Shown here: positions 1 to 7,051 of the stretch, piece after piece | Numbering within the stretch: the first letter of the stretch is position 1 | How the letters are laid out: every line of letters starts with the position of its first letter | Origin: Pseudoselenomonas ruminantium | GTDB lineage: Bacteria > Bacillota > Negativicutes > Selenomonadales > Selenomonadaceae | Reading direction: 5' to 3' | Assembly (NCBI GenBank): GCA_002448495.1 | Contig: DJYL01000133.1 | Location: 1-23,030 of the forward strand | Length of the DNA: 23,030 nucleotides | Position numbers and translations under genes: made by a program | The notes under the pieces: model-generated | Database searches by the model: none | What the model was told of the DNA's origin: nothing | What the model saw: the letters and a program-made list of their open reading frames with translations, nothing else

Positions 1-989
1 CCAGCATCGGTCAAGGCCTTTTGCAGGCTAATGCTCTGCTGGATAGGCACGAGCGAATCATGGCCGCCATGCGCAATGAAGAAGGGCGGCGCATCTTTCG
101 TCACCTGATAAACGGGGCTGGCCAATTTAGCCAGTTCCACCATTTTCCAATACGGTGAGGTCTTATCCTGTGCTTCCGCTACCTTGCGCAGAGTTCCTAC
201 ACCTTGACCTTCGCCCACGAAGCCTAAGAGAATAGACTCATTGGCGCGAACAGAATCATGCGTTTCTGCCGCCTGCGCAGGGTCTTGTAGCTTAGTGCTC
301 ATTTCCGGTGCCATGGTCAGCAGGTTAGTGGGGCCATAATAATCGACACAGACTTTTACACTGCTGCTATATTCCAAATTGCCGCCTTCATTGCCTTCAA
401 GTGCTTTATTGCCGCTGGTCACAGCCAGTTCTGCAGCCAGATGCGCTCCGGCGGAGGTGCCTGCAATGGCAATCCGCTCCGGATCCAAACCATATTCGAC
501 AGCATGGGCACGCACAAACCGCACAGCCGCTTTCACATCATAAATCTGCGCAGGAAAGGCCGCTTCGCTGTTCAATCGGTAATCCACAGACACAAAGGCA
601 ATCCCATGATTTAATACATCCTTGAAAATTTTATACGATGATTTATTGTCCTTGTCCATCAAGGCATTGTTACCATTGTTCACCGTACTGGATGTACTTT
701 GCTTAGCATCGTCCCCCTCATAGGAGCCTCGTGCCCAGCCGCCGCCATGCACGAACACCAGTACAGGAACTTTTTCGGCTTTCGCTTTCGGCGGCACAAA
801 TACATTCATGCGCAGCTGGCGCGGCGCACCATTGTCATTTTGCACATTGGCCACTACAACATCCCGGTAGGTAGGCTGCATATTGACCAGATTTTCAGCG
901 GCTGCACAGCTGCCACCAGTCATGGGCACCGCTAAAGCCAGCGACAATAATGCCGCTAACGAGAGTTTACGCAATTTACCTGCTTTCAT
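1..989 (-). CDS. Secreted alpha/beta-hydrolase esterase (BD-FAE/HSL-like), C-terminus beyond the left edge
   Basis: Partial gene; about 329 codons are visible and it reads off the left edge. The ATG at 989 follows AGGAGG at a good distance. The protein starts with a Sec signal peptide (basic MKAGKLRK, hydrophobic LSLAALLSLALAV, then polar SCAAAE). The hydrolase core shows the oxyanion motif HGGGW, a VDYRLN strand, the nucleophile motif GTSAG and GGHDSLVP carrying the acid aspartate; the catalytic histidine should lie off the edge. Carboxylesterases of this type cleave acyl or aryl esters, and several relatives act as feruloyl or acetylxylan esterases. It begins 18 bp after the padC stop with no terminator between, so it is probably co-transcribed with padC. 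A role in freeing hydroxycinnamates from plant esters is inferred from that context; the substrate cannot be read from sequence. Confidence 0.85.
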   Translation of the reverse strand, partial: MKAGKLRKLSLAALLSLALAVPMTGGSCAAAENLVNMQPTYRDVVVANVQNDNGAPRQLRMNVFVPPKAKAEKVPVLVFVHGGGWARGSYEGDDAKQSTSSTVNNGNNALMDKDNKSSYKIFKDVLNHGIAFVSVDYRLNSEAAFPAQIYDVKAAVRFVRAHAVEYGLDPERIAIAGTSAGAHLAAELAVTSGNKALEGNEGGNLEYSSSVKVCVDYYGPTNLLTMAPEMSTKLQDPAQAAETHDSVRANESILLGFVGEGQGVGTLRKVAEAQDKTSPYWKMVELAKLASPVYQVTKDAPPFFIAHGGHDSLVPIQQSISLQKALTDA

Positions 990-1007
990 CGCTATGACCT
1001 CCTGCTT

Positions 1008-1538
1008 TTATTTTTTCAGGCGCTTATAATCTGCATCGAAGTATTTGCCGGCACGGATATCATCCGTCATGCCTGCATAAGGTGCTTCAGCAATAACATC
1101 TTCGTTATTCTGACCAGCCTTGCCCATATAGGTAATCTTGGCAAATTCCGGCACCAGATATTTCGGATAGGTTTCGTATTTTTCGCGGGATTCTTCCATC
1201 AGATCAATATGCTCATTCTGGAAGCAGACCGTGATGGACGGATGATCCTGTACCCATTTCGGGAAGAAAATCACACCATGCATGATGTTTTCATTGGGCA
1301 TGAAATCCAATGCCACATCCGTGCCCGTCGGTTCTGTCCAAGTTACCTTGAACACACCATCCGTAAGCTTCACGATATTGGCTTCCTGGTCCTTCACCCA
1401 ACGGCCAGCGACCATGCCGCCATGAATGCGGTAATCAACCGTGTGGTCATTCTTGGCATACCACTCATATTCCCAGCCATTATCGTACGTATAAATAAAA
1501 TGCGTGCCTAAAAAATCATCCAGTTCCTTAAATTTCAT
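1008..1538 (-). CDS. padC: Phenolic acid decarboxylase
   Basis: Cytosolic cofactor-free decarboxylase that turns p-coumaric, ferulic or caffeic acid into the 4-vinylphenol. The 176 residues match the usual family length (about 160-180). The family's catalytic residues, known in the Bacillus enzyme as Tyr11, Tyr13, Arg41 and Glu64, are present with a constant offset of five: Y16 and Y18 in [14 protein letters not shown]46 in GGMVAGRW, E69 in TWTEPTGTD. Start ATG at 1538 follows GGGAGG. It is the first gene of a unit with the secreted esterase downstream. Its promoter (1590-1618) is flanked by two PadR-type operators, so repression relieved by phenolic acids is expected; no padR gene lies in this window. 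Confidence 0.95.
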   Translation of the reverse strand: MKFKELDDFLGTHFIYTYDNGWEYEWYAKNDHTVDYRIHGGMVAGRWVKDQEANIVKLTDGVFKVTWTEPTGTDVALDFMPNENIMHGVIFFPKWVQDHPSITVCFQNEHIDLMEESREKYETYPKYLVPEFAKITYMGKAGQNNEDVIAEAPYAGMTDDIRAGKYFDADYKRLKK

Positions 1539-1557
1539 CTTTGTTTTCCTCCCAATT

Positions 1558-1573
1558 ACGTATTTATTTACAT
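1558..1573. promoter_or_regulatory. PadR-type operator B of padC
   Basis: Sequence ACGT-ATTTATTT-ACAT, a one-mismatch copy of the dyad ATGT-N8-ACAT known for PadR repressors. Its centre is about 17 bp downstream of the predicted padC transcription start. It matches the operator at 3953-3968 at 13 of 16 positions and sits at the same place relative to its promoter. Confidence 0.65.
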
Positions 1574-1589
1574 ATCATTGACATAATTT

Positions 1590-1618
1590 AGCATACACGC
1601 TTGGGAAACGTTTGTCAA
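1590..1618 (-). promoter_or_regulatory. padC promoter
   Basis: On the minus strand, -35 TTGACA (1613-1618) and -10 TATGCT (1590-1595) are separated by exactly 17 bp. This near-consensus sigma-70 promoter ends about 50 bp upstream of the padC start and lies between two PadR-type operators. Confidence 0.8.
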
Positions 1619-1622
1619 TATC

Positions 1623-1638
1623 ATGTAATAAAATACAT
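1623..1638. promoter_or_regulatory. PadR-type operator A of padC
   Basis: Exact ATGT-AATAAAAT-ACAT dyad, 5 bp upstream of the padC -35 box and 65 bp (about six helical turns) from operator B. A repressor bound at both sites could bracket or loop the promoter. Confidence 0.7.
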
Positions 1639-1660
1639 AATATTTTTTTTCACGCGCTCC

Positions 1661-3346
1661 TTAATTCTTCATGATATGCTTGCCGGCCAGATAGCCAAAT
1701 GTATATGCTCTGCCATGGCTGTTGCCCATGATGGTCATGCAATAGTCATTCGCGTAAAAGCTGCCGGAATTATTGCCTGCAGCGTAGAGTCCCGGAATAA
1801 CATGCTTGTCCTTGTCCAAAACCTGCATGTTTTCGTTAATCTTCAGCCCGCCCAGTGTTACCAGCAGAGCAATGGTGATATGAGCAGCATAAAACGGCGG
1901 CTTTTCAATGGTGGTCAGACATTCCTTTCGTTTATAAAAATCATCATCAAAGCCCTTGCGTGCCAATTCATTGTAACGGTCAATTTCGGCCTTGACTTTT
2001 TCATAGGGCAGATTCATCTGACGAGCCAGTTCTTCCAAGGTATCTGCTGATTTTACCACGCCATCATCAATCAGCTTTTGCAGACGTTTTGGGTCATGAT
2101 AAACACTCTTTAAGGATTTGCAGGCCGTCTGGTGCATGGCAGGTGCTTCCTGCGGCCATTTGGAATCCCAGATGTTCCACTTGCTAAAGTCCGGCTCTTG
2201 ACGGACACCATTGGCGATAAAGGGGTAGGGCACATCTTCATTGGCAAAACGTTCCCCATAATTATTGAGTGAGAGCCACGGCTGACGCATAACCGAATCG
2301 GCCAACCCCGGAGCATTAACCATGCCAAAATCAAAGTACATAGGTGCATGGGGGCCTTCATCGATAGCCGCACCTACCCACATCCCCATCTTATGACCAT
2401 CACCGGTATTGGCCTTGCTGGGATAAAGATTAATCTTCACCGTATCGGAACTGGGGATATAATAATGCAGCATTTCCTTGTCATGCCCATAGTCACCAGC
2501 ACACAGGATAATGCCTTTTTCGCCGACAAATTTATGATATTTGCCCTCTTTATCCTTGGCGATAACCGCTGTCACGCGGCCTTTGTTGTCATCTTCACGA
2601 ACCAGCTGCACCGCAGGCAGCTTAAAGCGCAAATCCACACCCTTATCCTTTGCTGTAGACAGCAACGTATAAGCCATAGCAATAACTGGCTTGCCGCCAA
2701 TCATGCCCTTAGGCGCTTTTTCGATGGCTTCCTGTGTAGGTTCCAATACAAAAGTCATTGATGGTCTGGTGGGAAGTGTTGCCCCTTCAGCTACCATTTC
2801 GTCATACGTCCAAATGTGCTGTACCTTACATCCTTTAGCCAGTGCCATATCCAAAAGCCAGTCATTTACATGACCGCTGTGTTTTACCCATTGCATGACC
2901 ACTTTCTGATTGGGCTTATAAGCGCCGAAACGCATGATTTCCCGGGTTACATCCACAGGGTCAATATGATTGCCCACCTGCTGCTGTACCCGCGAATTTA
3001 CAGCAGCATAGTCATAGCCGCGAAAATTTACCGTATTGGTCTTTTCCAGTACGATAACCTTTGCCCCTTCTTCAGCCGCTGAAATCGCCGCGCAAAGACC
3101 GCTCATACCTGCTCCGACAATGATAACATCTGCGGTTTCTGTAGACGTAAGCTGACTGTCCGCAATAGGCTTGGGCGGTTTCATAAAATCAGGCTGCGGG
3201 TCCTGATGAATAATATTACCTTCTTCATCACTCTCATGGCTGCGCCCATTTCCACAGCCCCCTAATAAAGGTGCTGCCACGGCTCCGGCAAAAGCCAAAG
3301 CACCGCCCTTTAAGAAATTACGCCGGCTTAAATCCGTTTTTTTCAT
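1661..3346 (-). CDS. Tat-exported FAD-binding reductase, fumarate-reductase-like superfamily, substrate unknown
   Basis: A 561-residue flavoprotein. The ATG at 3346 is chosen over the upstream in-frame start because GGGGAGGGAG precedes it and it overlaps the cytochrome stop as ATGA. The N-terminus has a twin-arginine motif SRRNFLKGG (residues 7-15), a hydrophobic stretch and a lipobox-like LLGGCG with Cys31, so it is probably exported folded and lipid-anchored. The FAD Rossmann motif VGAGMSGL follows (roughly residues 70-100). GERFANED matches the segment of flavocytochrome c fumarate reductases that carries the catalytic arginine. In contrast, the GVHHTMGG region reads ALLVTLGG, and the later HGANR region reads FYANDYCMTIMGNSHGRA, so the carboxylate-binding His and Arg of fumarate reductase are missing. 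It is therefore unlikely to be a fumarate reductase; a different enoate is likely. It is coupled to the pentahaem cytochrome, its probable electron donor. Reduction of hydroxycinnamates is an inference from the shared PadR-type operators. Confidence 0.85.
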   Translation of the reverse strand: MKKTDLSRRNFLKGGALAFAGAVAAPLLGGCGNGRSHESDEEGNIIHQDPQPDFMKPPKPIADSQLTSTETADVIIVGAGMSGLCAAISAAEEGAKVIVLEKTNTVNFRGYDYAAVNSRVQQQVGNHIDPVDVTREIMRFGAYKPNQKVVMQWVKHSGHVNDWLLDMALAKGCKVQHIWTYDEMVAEGATLPTRPSMTFVLEPTQEAIEKAPKGMIGGKPVIAMAYTLLSTAKDKGVDLRFKLPAVQLVREDDNKGRVTAVIAKDKEGKYHKFVGEKGIILCAGDYGHDKEMLHYYIPSSDTVKINLYPSKANTGDGHKMGMWVGAAIDEGPHAPMYFDFGMVNAPGLADSVMRQPWLSLNNYGERFANEDVPYPFIANGVRQEPDFSKWNIWDSKWPQEAPAMHQTACKSLKSVYHDPKRLQKLIDDGVVKSADTLEELARQMNLPYEKVKAEIDRYNELARKGFDDDFYKRKECLTTIEKPPFYAAHITIALLVTLGGLKINENMQVLDKDKHVIPGLYAAGNNSGSFYANDYCMTIMGNSHGRAYTFGYLAGKHIMKN

Positions 3347-3915
3347 AATGCTCCCTCCCCTGCATGCGGGTCCTGTACCTTTTGCCATTCAGCAGGCAGG
3401 TTATGCAGGAACTCAAAATCATGACAATTCTGGCAGGCTGCCTTAGACTGCATGTGCATCTTGTGGCAGTCCGAACAGGTCAAATCGCCTAAATGCGAAT
3501 TATGCGGATTGACGCCATCCCCTTTATCCGTTTTGGCAATCAGGGCATCCATATCGCTATGACATTTCGTGCACATCTTGTTGTCAAAATGCCTTTTCGC
3601 CGGCGGATCATCAAAATCATCCGTAACGTACCAGATAGTTTCCTGAATCTTGTCCTCCATACCGTTGTCATGGCAGTCAATACAGGCAACATCTGCTTCC
3701 CTATGCTTGTTCGACAAAAGCTGCCCTTCATTATACCCTTCAACATAAGGCTCCATCACATGACATGGTGAGCAGGCAAGTTTTGGAAGCCGCTCCGCCT
3801 GACTCATAGCTGCACTGCCCAATAATGCCACCAGCACCAGTATGGCAGCGGACAGCAAAGGGTGTCTGCCAGCCCATCCCCAAAGTACTTTGGCTTTTTC
3901 CAGCAATCCTTTCAT
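3343..3915 (-). CDS. Membrane-anchored pentahaem c-type cytochrome, NapC/NrfH-like quinol-to-periplasm electron carrier
   Basis: About 190 residues. The ATG at 3915 is preferred because GAGGGAGGGAG lies just upstream; the longer frame from 3948 lacks a ribosome site. One N-terminal membrane segment (roughly residues 15-40, HPLLSAAILVLVALLGSA) is followed by five CxxCH haem motifs: CSPCH, CIDCH, CTKCH, CSDCH, CQNCH. NapC/NirT/NrfH proteins anchor in the membrane, oxidise quinol and pass electrons to periplasmic reductases; most carry four haems, so five is unusual. The stop overlaps the flavoprotein start by 4 bp, indicating translational coupling and a two-gene respiratory unit. It is driven by the promoter at 3984-4012, flanked by PadR-type operators. 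Confidence 0.9.
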   Translation of the reverse strand: MKGLLEKAKVLWGWAGRHPLLSAAILVLVALLGSAAMSQAERLPKLACSPCHVMEPYVEGYNEGQLLSNKHREADVACIDCHDNGMEDKIQETIWYVTDDFDDPPAKRHFDNKMCTKCHSDMDALIAKTDKGDGVNPHNSHLGDLTCSDCHKMHMQSKAACQNCHDFEFLHNLPAEWQKVQDPHAGEGAL

Positions 3916-3952
3916 CAGTTCTCCCTCCCTCATATAAAACGACACCAATAAT

Positions 3953-3968
3953 ATGTATTAATTAACAT
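3953..3968. promoter_or_regulatory. PadR-type operator B of the cytochrome-flavoprotein unit
   Basis: Exact ATGT-ATTAATTA-ACAT inside a longer palindrome (arms ATAATATGT and ACATATTAT). Its centre is about 16-17 bp downstream of the predicted transcription start, the same placement as the operator at 1558-1573 relative to padC. Confidence 0.75.
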
Positions 3969-3983
3969 ATTATCCTGATATTA

Positions 3984-4012
3984 ATCATACGCTTTTCATT
4001 TTATCATGTCAA
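3984..4012 (-). promoter_or_regulatory. Promoter of the cytochrome-flavoprotein unit
   Basis: On the minus strand, TTGACA (4007-4012) and TATGAT (3984-3989) with a 17-bp spacer. It is nearly identical in form to the padC promoter and lies about 70 bp upstream of the cytochrome start. Confidence 0.8.
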
Positions 4013-4021
4013 TAAAAACAT
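4006..4021. promoter_or_regulatory. PadR-type operator A of the cytochrome-flavoprotein unit
   Basis: Exact ATGT-CAATAAAA-ACAT dyad overlapping the -35 box. Distance to operator B is 53 bp, about five helical turns, against 65 bp (six turns) at padC. Confidence 0.7.
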
Positions 4022-4046
4022 ATTATTCATCTATAAAAGTGCCTAA

Positions 4047-4086
4047 AAAAACAGCCCCGATATTTTTTCATCGAGACTGCTTTTTT
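4047..4086 (-). terminator. Intrinsic terminator after rarA
   Basis: Arms at 4051-4062 and 4069-4080 form a GC-containing hairpin with a short AT loop. On the minus strand it is followed by a run of seven T, right after the rarA stop. T-runs on both sides suggest it may also act on plus-strand transcripts. Confidence 0.8.
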
Positions 4087-4089
4087 GAT

Positions 4090-5415
4090 TTACTTTTTCT
4101 GTTGGCGCTTCCATGCTTTTATCTCCTGCAGACGCTTGGCAAAACGCCCTTCCAATCCTTCCTGCGTGGGATGGTAATAGCTTCTGCCCTGCAATGACTC
4201 CGGCAGGCATTCCATAGCAGTGATTTTTTCCTGCGTATCATGCGCATATTGGTAATCCTTGCCATAATCCAAGTCTTTCATCAGCTTGGTCACAGCATTG
4301 CGTAAATGCAGGGGAACCGGCTCTGCCTGCCGTTCTTCGGCATCCTTGCGCGCCATGCCATAAGCAACATAAAGCGCATTAGATTTTGGCGCCAGCGACA
4401 TATAGACCACGGCCTGTGTCAAATGCACCGTACATTCCGGCATACCGATAAAATGACAGGCCTGATAAGCGGCTACGGCGATTTCCAGCGCTCTGGGGTC
4501 GGCAAGGCCAATATCTTCACTGGCAAAGCGGGTTATCCGCCGCGCAACGTACAGCGGGTCTTCGCCGCCCTCCAGCATTCTGGCCAGCCAGTACACAGCG
4601 GCATCCGGGTCGGAGTTGCGCATGGATTTGTGCAGCGCCGAGATGATGTTGTAATGTTCCTCCCCGTCCTTATCGTAAAGCAGCATTTTACGCGAAGTAC
4701 ACTGCTCCACATTTTCTGCCGTAACCTCTGTCCCATCTTCCCCTGCTTCGGCATTTAGCACCACCATTTCCAAAAGCGACAGCGCCCTGCGGGCATCGCC
4801 GTTGGCAAAGGCAGCCAACTTTTGCAGCAGGCTGTCTTCTATGATTATCTTTTGTCCGCCGAAGCCGCGCTCATCGATTATGGCGCGCCGCAGAAGGGCA
4901 GTGATATCCTCCACACTCAACGCCTTCAGGACAAAGACCTTGCAGCGTGAAAGCAAGGCGCCGTTGACCTCAAAGGACGGATTTTCCGTAGTTGCACCGA
5001 TTAGGATAATACTGCCTTTCTCTACGAAAGGCAAAAACGCGTCCTGCTGAGCCTTGTTAAACCGATGGATTTCATCGACAAACACGATGGTCTGTTCCCC
5101 GTAAAGCCGATTGTCTTCGGCTTTTTTCATCACTTCGCGGATTTCCTTGATGCCGCTGATCACTGCCGAAAAATTGATAAATCGGGCTTTGGTCATTTGC
5201 GCAATCACTCCGGCAAGCGTTGTCTTGCCCACGCCCGGCGGCCCCCAGAAAATCATGGAGGAAATGCTGTCCTGCTCAATAAGCCGCCGCAGGACTTTGC
5301 CTTTTCCCAGCAAATGCTGCTGGCCGGCGATTTCGCCCAAAGTCCGTGGCCGGATTCGCGCCGCCAAGGGCTCCGGTACAGACTTAGCAAATAAAGATGT
5401 CTGTTCCATAGTCAT
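4090..5415 (-). CDS. rarA: Replication-associated recombination protein A (RarA/MgsA), AAA+ ATPase
   Basis: Cytosolic AAA+ clamp-loader-like ATPase acting at stalled replication forks and single-strand gaps. Its 441 residues are the full family length. Walker A is GPPGVGKTT (about residues 59-67) and Walker B is VFVDEIHRF (about 112-120); GATTENPSF and LLSRCKVF match sensor 1 and the arginine-finger region, and the C-terminal part (HKSMRNSDPDAAVYWLARML, YHPTQEGLE) is typical of the family. The first ATG (5415) directly follows the stop of the 56-residue frame; a second ATG at 5409 is an alternative. Co-directional with the molybdenum hydroxylase operon upstream, perhaps by read-through, and ended by the hairpin at 4047-4086. 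Confidence 0.95.
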   Translation of the reverse strand: MTMEQTSLFAKSVPEPLAARIRPRTLGEIAGQQHLLGKGKVLRRLIEQDSISSMIFWGPPGVGKTTLAGVIAQMTKARFINFSAVISGIKEIREVMKKAEDNRLYGEQTIVFVDEIHRFNKAQQDAFLPFVEKGSIILIGATTENPSFEVNGALLSRCKVFVLKALSVEDITALLRRAIIDERGFGGQKIIIEDSLLQKLAAFANGDARRALSLLEMVVLNAEAGEDGTEVTAENVEQCTSRKMLLYDKDGEEHYNIISALHKSMRNSDPDAAVYWLARMLEGGEDPLYVARRITRFASEDIGLADPRALEIAVAAYQACHFIGMPECTVHLTQAVVYMSLAPKSNALYVAYGMARKDAEERQAEPVPLHLRNAVTKLMKDLDYGKDYQYAHDTQEKITAMECLPESLQGRSYYHPTQEGLEGRFAKRLQEIKAWKRQQKK

Positions 5416-5586
5416 TTATCTCAGCAGGCTCCTGCCCAGTTCATAGGCCGCCGCGCATTGCTTGGGAAACATTTCCTGACGGTAAGCCGCTTTGGCTTCC
5501 TGCGCGCCTTTCAGTGCCTGCTGCAAAAGCTCAGCGGTATTGCCGTTGCGCCGGGGGCTGCCATTTATGGCTATTACTTTTTTCAT
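5416..5586 (-). CDS. 56-residue in-frame deletion derivative of a flavodoxin-like NAD(P)H:FMN reductase
   Basis: ATG at 5586 is preceded by AGGAGG, and the frame is open to TAA directly before rarA. The first about 30 residues (MKKVIAINGSPRRNGNTAEL onward) are the FMN-phosphate-binding N-terminus of flavodoxin-fold NADPH-dependent FMN reductases. The last about 26 (KAAYRQEMFPKQCAAAYELG) are the C-terminal helix of the same family, seen also at the end of the paralogue at 14398-14878. About 130 or more central residues are absent, with the join at GAQEA/KAAYRQ. The surrounding DNA shows a short GCAGG repeat at the two source points, consistent with deletion between short repeats. It cannot hold FMN as a complete fold. 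It is either a remnant that kept its frame by chance or a small expressed protein. Confidence 0.7.
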   Translation of the reverse strand: MKKVIAINGSPRRNGNTAELLQQALKGAQEAKAAYRQEMFPKQCAAAYELGRSLLR

Positions 5587-5615
5587 GCTCAAATCCTCCT
5601 AAAATACACATCTTA

Positions 5616-6212
5616 TTACACCTGCTGACTTCGCAGGAAATTCTCTATAGCGCGGAAGTCCTCCGGGGTATCGGCATCCAGCAAAATTCCCGGCGTGTCA
5701 ACCTCCACAAAGGCCTGCGGCTCACTGCGCAAAGCTCCCTTTAAGCCCAGCGCGCCCTCATAGGCCAGCACCCGTTTCGCTGCATTTTTCCGCAGCAGGA
5801 CAGGATGACCGACCTTCCCCCGGTATGACGGCCTTACCACTGGTGCTGTTTCAGCGGCCATTTTCCCCAGAATCTCCCGAGCAATTAACGGAATGTCCGC
5901 CGGTATCAGGAAAAAATCGTCACAAACCTCTGTCAGGCTTTGTATGCCAAGTTTCACAGAAGCAAACATATCGCTTACGGCGTATGCAGGGTTACGCACA
6001 AAACATATTTGACCTGCGAACTTATCCGTCAAAAATTTTTCCAAAACATCTGCCTCTCTGCCGGTAACGACCAAAACAGGGTCACAGCCGAATTGTACAA
6101 AGGGTTCGATGTTCCGTTCTATCAGTTTTTTTCCTGCCAGCTCCAGCAGGGGCTTGAATTCGCCCATGCGCGACGACAAGCCTGCCGCTAATATCAATGC
6201 ACCGGTTTTCAT
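5616..6212 (-). CDS. MocA-like nucleotidyltransferase (molybdenum cofactor cytidylyltransferase family)
   Basis: 198 residues beginning MKTGALILAAGLSSRMGEFK, the nucleotide-binding signature LAAGxSxRMGxxK of the MobA/MocA NTP-transferase family. IPADIPL supplies the metal-binding aspartates, and YRGKVGHPVLL with DADTPEDF near the end is typical of MocA. Such enzymes add CMP to molybdopterin to make the dinucleotide cofactor inserted into molybdenum hydroxylases. The start ATG overlaps the FAD-subunit stop by 4 bp, placing it last in the xdh-like operon, as expected for a dedicated maturation factor. CTP preference is inferred, not seen. Confidence 0.85.
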   Translation of the reverse strand: MKTGALILAAGLSSRMGEFKPLLELAGKKLIERNIEPFVQFGCDPVLVVTGREADVLEKFLTDKFAGQICFVRNPAYAVSDMFASVKLGIQSLTEVCDDFFLIPADIPLIAREILGKMAAETAPVVRPSYRGKVGHPVLLRKNAAKRVLAYEGALGLKGALRSEPQAFVEVDTPGILLDADTPEDFRAIENFLRSQQV

Positions 6213-7051
6213 AAGGTCAGAAAGTCCTCCAACAGGTTAAGACACACCTGACGGCGGTAGGCCGCAGTAGACCGCTGGTCATCAATGGGCTGCAGCAGCG
6301 CGGCGTATTCCTTTAGTATCTCATTCTTTTTTGCCGCCAGTTCCGTCAAGGTAAGCCCGCGCATCTTTGCCTCCAGCTCCCTGCTGCGGACTACGGTAAG
6401 ACCTACGGCACCAAAAGCCAGGCGTATCTCACATAGTACATTATCCTCCACCCTGCATATCCCGGCAAAGGACAGCTTGGCTATCGCCTGGGCTTTTCGG
6501 CCCCCGACTTTGCACGACTGCATTTTGGTCATATTTTCATAGGAACGACAGGGAATTTCCACAGCCAAAACGATTTCATCAGGCGCTAGCGCAATCCTGC
6601 GGTTTCCCTGAATAAAATCATCAATGTCTATACGCCGCTTGTCCATAACACCGGCATCCGTTAAATGCCCTGCCACCACGGCAGCCTCCAAAGCATACAA
6701 AACCGGCAGGGTATCACCGGCTGGCGAAGCGCGGCAGATATTGCCGACGAGCGTGCCTGCGTTGCGAATAGCCGGTGCGGCGATACTGTGCATCGCGTCC
6801 CTCAGCACCTGTGGAACCCGCTCATCATGGATAAGCTGTGTATAGGTACAGCTGGCGCCAATACGCAGCACCGCCCCCGACTTTGTGACATTTGACAAGT
6901 CATGCAGACCTTGCAGGTAAATCATCACCGGCGCGGTCTGCCCGGCTGGCATAATATCCGTGCCGCCCGCCACCAAAAGAGCCCGTTCCCGTTCTTTTTT
7001 CTTTATGGTCAAAGCTTCTGTCACCGAAGCAGGCATATAGGCGGTTACCAT
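6209..7051 (-). CDS. Molybdenum hydroxylase FAD-binding subunit (xanthine dehydrogenase family, medium chain)
   Basis: 280 residues of the CO dehydrogenase flavoprotein/XdhB type. VAGGTDIM (about residues 28-34) and the segment RNAGTLVGNICRASPAGDT are the two FAD-binding motifs of this family, and the C-terminal CO-dehydrogenase-flavoprotein domain follows. It carries electrons from the Fe-S subunit to NAD or another acceptor. It overlaps the 2Fe-2S gene by 7 bp upstream and the MocA-like gene by 4 bp downstream. GGGGGG precedes the ATG. Confidence 0.93.
   Translation of the reverse strand: MVTAYMPASVTEALTIKKKERERALLVAGGTDIMPAGQTAPVMIYLQGLHDLSNVTKSGAVLRIGASCTYTQLIHDERVPQVLRDAMHSIAAPAIRNAGTLVGNICRASPAGDTLPVLYALEAAVVAGHLTDAGVMDKRRIDIDDFIQGNRRIALAPDEIVLAVEIPCRSYENMTKMQSCKVGGRKAQAIAKLSFAGICRVEDNVLCEIRLAFGAVGLTVVRSRELEAKMRGLTLTELAAKKNEILKEYAALLQPIDDQRSTAAYRRQVCLNLLEDFLTL

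Noticed and set aside
401..935. Plus-strand frames over the esterase
   Set aside because: They lie opposite a convincing secreted esterase frame, lack ribosome sites and contain no recognisable motif.
1661..3346. Fumarate reductase or urocanate reductase as a definite name
   Set aside because: Residues that bind the substrate carboxylates in fumarate reductase are replaced, and nothing nearby supports urocanate metabolism.
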